DNA from: Thermoguttaceae bacterium
GTDB taxonomy: Bacteria; Planctomycetota; Planctomycetia; Pirellulales; Thermoguttaceae
NCBI GenBank assembly: GCA_017454585.1
Contig: JAFTCU010000023.1
Location: 1-20,721, forward strand
Direction: 5' to 3'
Length of the DNA stretch: 20,721 nucleotides
Numbering within the stretch: position 1 is the first letter of the stretch; each line of letters starts with the position of its first letter. Below are positions 15,143 to 20,721 of the stretch, piece by piece. Below the pieces are notes generated by a model. That model was not told the DNA's origin. It ran no database searches and was given only the letters and a program-made list of their open reading frames with translations. A program made the translations under genes and the position numbers.

Positions 15143-17014
15143 ATGAAATCCATTTTTTATTCCATCCTCCTGACGGGGCTGATTCTTTGTTCCGTCGCAA
15201 AGGCAGAAAACGCCGATTATTCCCGTGACGAAGCGTACCGTGGGCCCCATTCCGCTGTCGTTTCGCAGGACCAGAAATTCCTCTACGTGACGGAATTCGA
15301 CGCCGCCAAAATCGCCCAGATCGACACGGAGTCGTGCGCCGTCGTGAAGGAGATCCCGGTTTCCGCCACGCCTACGTGGGCGGTCCTTTGGCAGAATGAT
15401 TCCAGGCTCCTCGTTACGTTCGCGCCCGAGAGCAAGCTCGCCTGCATCGACATTGCGTCGGGGAATGAAGAATGGTCGATCCCGGTCGGCTACTGCCCGG
15501 AAGGGATCGTGATCCATCCGAACCAGAAGATCGCGTACGTCGCCAACCGTTTCTCCACGGACGTTTCGGTGGTGGACCTTGAAGCGAAGCAGGAGATCAA
15601 GCGCGTCAAGATGCTCCGCGAGCCGATTTCGGTGGACATTACGCCGGACGGGAAAACCCTCTACGTTACGAACTACCTCCCGCTTGACCCCTCGGACGGT
15701 TACGACGTTGCGGCGGAAGTGACCTGGATGGACACGGAAACGTTCGAGACCGGTCAGATCCGTCTCCTGAACGGGTGCGTTTCCCTGCATGAGATCAGCA
15801 TTTCCAGGGACGGCAAGTACGCCTTTGTGACGAACAACCTGGCGCGGTACCAGATGCCGACCACGCAGCTGGAACGCGGCTGGATGAATACCAACGCCGT
15901 GGCGATCATTGACGCGCAGGCGAAAAAGCTCATCAACGTGATCCTGCTCGACGACATTGACCTCGGCGCGTCGAACCCGTGGGGCGTGAAGCTCACCGAC
16001 GACGGCTCTCAGCTCGTCATTGCCCACGCCGGTACGCACGAGATCAGCGTGATCGACGCGAACGCGGTCTTCGACAAACTCGCGAAAATCGAAGCGGCGA
16101 ACGAAGGCCAGGAAGCCGGCGGCCAGAAGAGCAATTACGGCTACAGTTCCGCGTCGAGCGCCGACGTGCCGAACGACCTGGCGTTCCTCGTCGGGATGCG
16201 CACCCGTGTGAAACTGAACGGGAACGGCCCGCGTACCGTCTCCTTCGCGAACGGCAAGGTGTTTATCCCGATGTACTTCAGCGACACGATTTCCGTCGTG
16301 GACCTCGCGGGCAAAAAAGAAGTGAACGTGATTAAACTGAACCCGAATTTCGAGCTCACAAAGAGCCGCCACGGGATCCTGAACTTTAACGATGGCTGCG
16401 TCTGCTTCCAGCAGTGGCAATCCTGCGCGTCGTGCCACCCGTACACCCGCCCGGATGGCCTGAACTGGGACCTCATGAATGACGGTCTGGGGAACCCGAA
16501 GAACGCCAAATCGCTTCTTTACTCGTTCCAGACGCCCCCGACGATGATCTCGGGGATCCGTCCGGATGCGGCGTTCTGCGTCCGTTCCGGCTTCAAGCAC
16601 ATTCTGTTTTCCGTGCGGCCTGAGACCGACATGGAGGCGATCGACGAGTACCTCGAAAATATGAAACCGCTTCCCAGCCCGTACCTGGTGAACGGCGAGC
16701 TTTCGGACGCCGCCAAGCGCGGGAAGGAGATTTTCTCCCGGGTGAAGTGCGACGAGTGCCACGATCCGGAATGGTACTACACCGACATGCAGATGCACGA
16801 CGTGGACACGGAAAACCCGTTTGACCGCCGCAAGGACTTCGACTGCCCGACGCTTTGCGAGATCTGGCGCACGGCTCCGTACCTGCACGACGGCCGCTAC
16901 ACGCCGCTCTTCCAGCTCTTCAAGGAAGGGAAGCACGGCGTTCAGAAAGGCGCGGTGGATAAACTCACGGACGACGAGATCAACGACTTGTGCGAGTTCG
17001 TGAATTCGCTGTAA
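15143..17014 (+). CDS. Exported YVTN beta-propeller fused to a dihaem cytochrome c (MauG/CCP-like) domain
   Basis: A 623-aa exported protein. Signal peptide 1-21 (ending VAKAEN). Residues about 30-395 hold propeller blades with recurring units such as KFLYVTEFDAAKIAQIDT, KIAYVANRFSTDVSVVDL, KTLYVTNYL and ISVIDA/ISVVDL. The C-terminal part (about 400-623) has two c-type haem sites, CASCH (428-432) and CDECH (536-540), plus TAPYLHDGR (about 579-587), a motif of the bacterial cytochrome c peroxidase/MauG class. The usual central TPPTxxG/SGIRP type region is also seen. Such fusions are known in planctomycetes and relatives; the reaction could be peroxide reduction or oxidation of a cofactor or organic substrate in the periplasm. 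It needs a haem-c assembly system, not seen here. It is the first gene of a + strand run of exported proteins and has its own promoter. Confidence 0.85.
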   Translation: MKSIFYSILLTGLILCSVAKAENADYSRDEAYRGPHSAVVSQDQKFLYVTEFDAAKIAQIDTESCAVVKEIPVSATPTWAVLWQNDSRLLVTFAPESKLACIDIASGNEEWSIPVGYCPEGIVIHPNQKIAYVANRFSTDVSVVDLEAKQEIKRVKMLREPISVDITPDGKTLYVTNYLPLDPSDGYDVAAEVTWMDTETFETGQIRLLNGCVSLHEISISRDGKYAFVTNNLARYQMPTTQLERGWMNTNAVAIIDAQAKKLINVILLDDIDLGASNPWGVKLTDDGSQLVIAHAGTHEISVIDANAVFDKLAKIEAANEGQEAGGQKSNYGYSSASSADVPNDLAFLVGMRTRVKLNGNGPRTVSFANGKVFIPMYFSDTISVVDLAGKKEVNVIKLNPNFELTKSRHGILNFNDGCVCFQQWQSCASCHPYTRPDGLNWDLMNDGLGNPKNAKSLLYSFQTPPTMISGIRPDAAFCVRSGFKHILFSVRPETDMEAIDEYLENMKPLPSPYLVNGELSDAAKRGKEIFSRVKCDECHDPEWYYTDMQMHDVDTENPFDRRKDFDCPTLCEIWRTAPYLHDGRYTPLFQLFKEGKHGVQKGAVDKLTDDEINDLCEFVNSL

Positions 17015-17022
17015 GGCGAGGT

Positions 17023-17117
17023 GGCCTGAAGGGCCGGAGGGGTTCCGAAACTGGCGAAGATCTAGCCCGGTTTCGGAACCCCCCAGTCTCGCTTCGCGAG
17101 CCAGCCCCCCTTTCAGG
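17023..17117. repeat. Nested inverted-repeat element after the propeller/dihaem gene
   Basis: A perfect 13-bp stem GGGGTTCCGAAAC (17039-17051) / GTTTCGGAACCCC (17070-17082) with an 18-nt loop is followed by a small hairpin CTCGC-TTC-GCGAG (17088-17100). An outer imperfect pairing joins GGCCTGAAGGG (about 17023-17033) with CCCTTTCAGG-type sequence (about 17107-17117). There is no T tract directly after the main stem. It may act as a terminator, an mRNA 3'-end stabiliser or a dispersed repeat. Confidence 0.65.
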
Positions 17118-17172
17118 TGGGCCTTTAAATTCGTGCTTTACTCACACTTTTTTCTTTTTCTGCTCCATAAAA

Positions 17173-18297
17173 ATGAAAAACCTCCTTCTTGCCTTTTTTC
17201 TCACCCTCGCCACCCTTCCTCTTTTTGCCCAGGACGCCAAAATTCCTGAGTTTGAAACTCCCGATTGGGCGCAGGCGCAGATCGATGACGTACAGAAGCG
17301 CATCGCCGCGTGGGCCGGGGACGATGAAACGGTCATTTTCCCGCTGATTTCGGACCTCCATTCCGGGATCCCGGAGTTTCAGGATCCGGTGAATATTCGC
17401 GACTCGAAGGTCCACGCCGTCATGCTTCTGCGCGCGGCCAGGCAGCTCAACGCCGACTTCGTGGCCGATCTGGGCGACATGGGGTTCGACCGCGACACGA
17501 GTTGGGTCGCCTCTACTCTGGAACACGCAGAAAAGCGGCTCCAGTCCCAGGTCGCGCTTTACAAATCGACCGATCTGCCGGTCATTTTCTGCATGGGTAA
17601 CCACGATGACGGCTCCGCGAACGGCCACAGCCGCAGCGAAAAACGGCTCAGCACGAAAGAATTCGGCGAAATGTTTACCGGTCAGACCATCGCGAAAGGG
17701 TACAAACTGACGTGCGGGCCGAATCAGGACTGGGGCTTTTTCGACCTTCCGGAGAAAAAATTCCGCGTCTTTTTCATGAACACGTGCGACGAGGGGAAGT
17801 ACGGCTTCTTTTCCAAGGCCCAGCTGCAGTTCCTCGCGGACGGACTGAAGCTCCCCGAGGGGTGGTGCGCCGTGACGCTCGAGCACATTTGCCTCCACCC
17901 GACGATCGGCTGTTGGCTCCCAAGCCGGAAACACTCGATGGGGAACGACCAGATTTACATCCAGATCCTGGAAGATTTCGTGAAGAACGCGAAAGGCGAG
18001 CTGGACGGCGTGAGCTGGGACTTCACCGGGAATAAAAATACGGCCCTGGCCGGGACCATTTCCGGCGACAGTCACTTCGACGCGCAGGACACTGTGGAGG
18101 GCGTGAATTACGTCATTACACAGAGTTACGGAACGATCCACCCGAACAATCTGCCGGAAAACGGCCGGAACCTGCGTTTCGACCGGAGCCGGGAAATGCT
18201 CTGCGACGTGGTGGTAGTCAAGCCCGCCAAGCGCGTGATGCACTTCTTCCGCCTCGGCGCCGGCGGGCCGGAATGTGACCGGGAATTTAAGTTTTAG
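17173..18297 (+). CDS. Exported calcineurin-like metallophosphoesterase
   Basis: A 374-aa protein with a signal peptide MKNLLLAFFLTLATLPLFA (1-19), so it acts outside the cytoplasm. Metallophosphoesterase motifs are in order: SDLH (D61, H63), LGDMGFD (D102), MGNHDDG (N143, H144), LEHICLHP (His near 238-242) and SGDSHFD (H301). These hold two metal ions for phosphomono- or diester hydrolysis. The final motif is normally GHxH; here it reads GDSH, so one metal-binding His is replaced by Asp. I place the start at ATG 17173 because of the signal peptide; an upstream frame to 16990 overlaps the preceding gene and its hairpins. No good Shine-Dalgarno sequence is visible. The substrate is unknown; neighbours are also exported proteins. 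Confidence 0.85.
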   Translation: MKNLLLAFFLTLATLPLFAQDAKIPEFETPDWAQAQIDDVQKRIAAWAGDDETVIFPLISDLHSGIPEFQDPVNIRDSKVHAVMLLRAARQLNADFVADLGDMGFDRDTSWVASTLEHAEKRLQSQVALYKSTDLPVIFCMGNHDDGSANGHSRSEKRLSTKEFGEMFTGQTIAKGYKLTCGPNQDWGFFDLPEKKFRVFFMNTCDEGKYGFFSKAQLQFLADGLKLPEGWCAVTLEHICLHPTIGCWLPSRKHSMGNDQIYIQILEDFVKNAKGELDGVSWDFTGNKNTALAGTISGDSHFDAQDTVEGVNYVITQSYGTIHPNNLPENGRNLRFDRSREMLCDVVVVKPAKRVMHFFRLGAGGPECDREFKF

Positions 18298-18370
18298 AGG
18301 CACCGGGATGAGAAAACTCCCAAAACCCAGCGCACGCGACAATCAGTCCCACTAAAAACGTCCGAAACCG

Positions 18371-18527
18371 CTATAGGCCCCGCGGATTAGGCGGATTAAG
18401 GCGGATTTTTAAATATTAAATTGAATCCCTCAAAACGGGCGCGAAACCTCAAAAGTTTAAAAGATTCCAATATTTAAAACCAATCCGCCTTAATCCGCCT
18501 GATCCGCCTAATCCGCGGGGCCTATAG
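18371..18527. repeat. 157-bp near-perfect palindrome with tandem GCGGATT units in each arm
   Basis: The left arm (18371-18417) and right arm (18469-18527) are reverse complements apart from an extra 9-bp unit and 3 bp in the right arm. Both begin or end with CTATAGGCCCCGCGG and contain spaced GCGGATT units, three on the left and four on the right. The arms then run into TTTAAATATT. The roughly 50-nt centre partly pairs further (TTGAATC with GATTCCAA). It fills most of the 389-bp gap between the phosphoesterase and the esterase genes. No transposase and no clear target duplication is seen. Confidence 0.9.
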
Positions 18528-18610
18528 TCGCTGGAGTTTGCACTTGGATGGGCGTGAACTTCGGGTTGGGCCCATTTTCTTCGTTTCGTCGGGGCGCAAG
18601 TTGGGGGGGC

Positions 18611-18639
18611 TTGACAAAGTCAGGCCCTTCACGTAAAAT
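18611..18639 (+). promoter_or_regulatory. Sigma-70 promoter of the esterase operon
   Basis: TTGACA (18611-18616, full consensus), 17 bp, TAAAAT (18634-18639, 5 of 6). The predicted start near 18646 gives a 41-nt leader with AAAGGA (18675-18680) 6 nt before the ATG. Confidence 0.78.
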
Positions 18640-18686
18640 GAATTCATTCATTTATTTCTCCAACCTCAAGATCCAAAGGAAAACCG

Positions 18687-20093
18687 ATGAAACGCACTCC
18701 CGCCCTGGCCGTTTTGGGCCTTTTTGTTCTTCTGGCTTCGTTTCTCCTCTCCGCGCCGGCAAACGCTCAGGGGGATTCCGCGAAAAACTTCAACGAAAAT
18801 AAAGCCCAGTTCATGGTCCCGCTCGGTGATTTGATCGCCGAAATGGAAAAAGACGCGCAGGTCAAAATCACGTACTCCGACGCGGTGAAGCCGTACCTCG
18901 AAGAAAAAGTCGTGATGGCGCCGTGGAAATTCTGGGACGATCCGAAGCTCCGCCTGGCGTACATGCTCGCGCCGCTGGACCTGAGTTTCGAGCAGGTGGA
19001 CGAGAAACCGTTCCAGATTATCGTCCCGCGGTACCATGTTCGGCCCGAGTCGGAAGCGAAAGCCCATCTGGACCGTCTGCTCCGTCAGTACTCGAACCGG
19101 GAACTCTGGGAAAAACGCGTGGAAACCCTGCGCTCGACCATCGCGGAAAAGTTCAATCTGGACCCGGTTCCGCGTGAAATCCTGAAACCACGGCTGGGCG
19201 AAAAACGCACGTACGACGGCTACTCGGTGCGGAACGTCGCGCTGGAAATTCTGCCCGGCTACTTCGTGAACGGAAGCCTCTACGAGCCGCTGACGGACGG
19301 CAGGCACCCGGCGGTTCTTTGCCCGCACGGTCACGGGGCGTTGGGGCGTTTCGGCGAGGACCAGCAGATTCGCGCCGCAGTTCTGGCCCGCATGGGGGCG
19401 GTCGTTTTCGCGTACTCGATGTTCGCGTGGCGTGAGGAAGAATCGCCGCTCCTTCACACCGACCACAACGATCAGATTTCCGGCCCGATGCAGACGCTGC
19501 AGACGATCCGGGCGATCGACTGGCTCGTGACGCTTCCGAATGTGGACGCGGCGAAAATCGGGATCACCGGCGCGTCGGGCGGCGGCACGCAGACGTTCGT
19601 CGGAACGGCCATGGACCCGCGCATCACGGTCGCCGTTCCGGTCGTTATGCCGTCGGCGCATTTCTTCGGCGGCTGCCCGTGCGAGAGCGGCGTCCCGTTC
19701 CACGTTCTGAATGGGCTGACGTGCAACATCGAGATCGCGGCGATGGCCGCCCCGCGCCCGATGAAACTCATTTGCGTGACGCAGGACTGGACGAAAAACA
19801 CGCCCGAGGTCGAATTCCCTTACGTGCAGAAAATTTACGGCTACTACGGAGCACAGCAGAACGTCGAGTACGCGATCATGGACGAGCCGCACAATTACGG
19901 AGCGTCGAAACGCGCGGAGATGTACCCGTTTATGGCCAAGCATCTTGGGCTGAACATGGACCAGTGCGACGAGTCGAAAGTCACGGTAGAACCGCTCGAA
20001 ACGCTGCTCTACTGGGGACCGAACCACGAGAATTACCCGGCGGACGCGGTGCAGACGCTGGACGATTTGAAGAAGATTTTTTACAAGAAATGA
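18687..20093 (+). CDS. Exported alpha/beta-hydrolase (acetyl-xylan-esterase / dienelactone-hydrolase type) with N-terminal STN-like domain
   Basis: A 468-aa protein. Signal peptide about 1-28 (ending PANAQ). Residues 41-113 look like a secretin/TonB short N-terminal (STN) domain: VPLGDLIAEMEKDAQVKITY, then a strand-helix-strand ending FEQVDEKPFQIIV. The hydrolase domain (about 190-440) has PAVLCPHGHG (oxyanion region), the nucleophile elbow GASGGG with Ser297, Asp367 (VTQDW) and His402 (DEPHNYG), which make a complete triad. Such enzymes deacetylate xylan or cleave esters and lactones outside the cell. Fusion to an STN-like module is unusual. The ATG has AAAGGA 6 nt upstream and a strong promoter. 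The next gene starts 19 bp after the stop, so they form an operon. STN assignment is from pattern only. Confidence 0.82.
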   Translation: MKRTPALAVLGLFVLLASFLLSAPANAQGDSAKNFNENKAQFMVPLGDLIAEMEKDAQVKITYSDAVKPYLEEKVVMAPWKFWDDPKLRLAYMLAPLDLSFEQVDEKPFQIIVPRYHVRPESEAKAHLDRLLRQYSNRELWEKRVETLRSTIAEKFNLDPVPREILKPRLGEKRTYDGYSVRNVALEILPGYFVNGSLYEPLTDGRHPAVLCPHGHGALGRFGEDQQIRAAVLARMGAVVFAYSMFAWREEESPLLHTDHNDQISGPMQTLQTIRAIDWLVTLPNVDAAKIGITGASGGGTQTFVGTAMDPRITVAVPVVMPSAHFFGGCPCESGVPFHVLNGLTCNIEIAAMAAPRPMKLICVTQDWTKNTPEVEFPYVQKIYGYYGAQQNVEYAIMDEPHNYGASKRAEMYPFMAKHLGLNMDQCDESKVTVEPLETLLYWGPNHENYPADAVQTLDDLKKIFYKK

Positions 20094-20112
20094 TGAATTA
20101 AAGGGGAAAACG

Positions 20113-20721
20113 ATGCAAAAGACCACAAAAATTTGCTACCTTGGCGACGATTCCGTCCTTGGCGCCGCCGCCTACCTTTCCGGGATCATGGCCCATTTCG
20201 GGATCGAATTTGACCGCGTGAACAGCGACCAGAAACCCGGCGCGGACTTCCTTGAAACGCAGTACGCCGTTTACGTTTTGAGCGACTACCCGGCCAAAAA
20301 CCTGAGCGACGCCGACTTCGCTCACCTCGAAAAGTGCGTGAAAAACGGCTCCGGCCTCGTGATGTTCGGCGGTTGGGAGAGCTACTTCGGCCGACTGGGC
20401 GAGTACCACACGACCGTCCTGAAGGAGATCCTTCCGGTGGAAATGCTCGACGCGGATGACCGTCGGAATTACGCCCAGCCCGTTCTGGTCGTTCCGGCGG
20501 ATGGAAAGGCAGATTCCCCGATTCTTGCGGGCCTGCCGTGGAATACGCCGCCGGGAGTGGGCGGTTTCAATGAGTTCCGACCGAAAAAAGACGCCGAGGT
20601 CATTCTTCAGGCCGTGCGTTTTGGCGTGACGCAGGAGAAGCAGTACTTCCAGTTCGAAATTCAGGCGAAAACGCCGCTTTTGGTGACCGGAACGTACGGC
20701 GCGGGCCGAACGGCGGCGCTC
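20113..20721 (+). CDS. Putative glutamine-amidotransferase-like protein (DUF1355 type), 3' truncated
   Basis: The visible 203 residues begin MQKTTKICYLGDDSVLGAAAY without a signal peptide, so the product should be cytosolic. The pattern YVLSDYPAKNLSDADF, GSGLVMFGGWESYFG (about 78-92) and LLVTGTYGAGRTAAL at the window edge resembles the class I amidotransferase-like fold (flavodoxin-type Rossmann layer) of the putative glutamine amidotransferase family PF07090. The nucleophilic Cys of true amidotransferases is not in its usual place: GGWES occupies the elbow region, so glutaminase activity is doubtful. The start has AAGGGG 7 nt upstream and follows the esterase by 19 bp. The C-terminus lies outside the window. 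Confidence 0.7.
   Translation, partial: MQKTTKICYLGDDSVLGAAAYLSGIMAHFGIEFDRVNSDQKPGADFLETQYAVYVLSDYPAKNLSDADFAHLEKCVKNGSGLVMFGGWESYFGRLGEYHTTVLKEILPVEMLDADDRRNYAQPVLVVPADGKADSPILAGLPWNTPPGVGGFNEFRPKKDAEVILQAVRFGVTQEKQYFQFEIQAKTPLLVTGTYGAGRTAAL

Noticed and set aside
15086..16936. 616-aa open frame on the minus strand opposite the propeller/dihaem gene
   Set aside because: It is rich in Arg, Val and His, lacks any family motif and lies exactly opposite a gene with signal peptide, propeller repeats and haem motifs. Biased third bases keep the antisense frame open.
17125..18342. 405-aa open frame on the minus strand opposite the metallophosphoesterase
   Set aside because: Shadow of the + strand gene, which carries all ordered metal motifs and a signal peptide.
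18371..18527. CRISPR array as an explanation of the repeated GCGGATT units
   Set aside because: Units are 8-10 bp apart without unique spacers, they occur in inverted arms, and no cas gene is present.
18666..20126. 486-aa open frame on the minus strand opposite the esterase gene
   Set aside because: Same Arg/Val/His-rich shadow composition; the + strand has a full catalytic triad, promoter and ribosome site.

Overview
The window looks like chromosomal DNA of a planctomycete-type bacterium, probably one living with little oxygen. This rests on protein content recognised by eye, not on a database search. The supporting genes are a CsrA with a long tail preceded by a small conserved-looking protein, a 73-aa protein with a 'GFPLWHEDDRSDYSGL' signature, a giant MMPL/RND transporter, a SPASM-type radical SAM tail, a YVTN-propeller/dihaem fusion, an NPCBM-bearing glycosidase and a fused alpha/beta-hydrolase. 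A two-iron superoxide reductase (desulfoferrodoxin) argues for an anaerobe or microaerophile. There are no rRNA or tRNA genes, CRISPR arrays, transposases or phage genes that I can support.

Layout. (1) 2-1573, + strand: the 3' end of a radical SAM/SPASM protein, then a PP2C phosphatase; two hairpins with GGA in their loops lie between them. (2) 1806-7855, + strand: an MMPL transporter of 1166 aa, a condensation-fold acyltransferase overlapping it by 4 bp, and folC. (3) 7856-9025: a 73-aa orphan protein on + with an almost perfect sigma-70 promoter and a strong terminator, then a bidirectional terminator facing a minus-strand pair made of a 65-aa unknown protein and csrA. (4) 9026-9791: an AT-rich stretch without a convincing gene. 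(5) 9792-10853: a GalT-like nucleotidylyltransferase on +, convergent with desulfoferrodoxin (minus, 10933-11322) and a secreted clan GH-D alpha-galactosidase-like enzyme (minus, 11406-14426). (6) 14604-20721, + strand: a small membrane protein and a run of exported proteins, namely a propeller/dihaem protein, a metallophosphoesterase and an STN-domain esterase, and finally a cut-off glutamine-amidotransferase-like gene. Large inverted repeats separate several of these.

How the genes may work together. The transporter and the acyltransferase are translationally coupled and resemble the MmpL/PapA logic of lipid assembly plus export; this is the best candidate for an undescribed system here. 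GalT-like protein and alpha-galactosidase could serve galactoside use (release outside, activation inside), although they are not co-transcribed. CsrA may act on the phosphatase leader, where three GGA motifs are spaced 31 and 33 nt apart, one of them in the Shine-Dalgarno sequence.

The most structured non-coding DNA is the 157-bp near-perfect palindrome at 18371-18527. Its arms carry tandem GCGGATT-type units in different copy number (three against four). All family assignments are from motifs read directly; promoters and operators are sequence predictions only.
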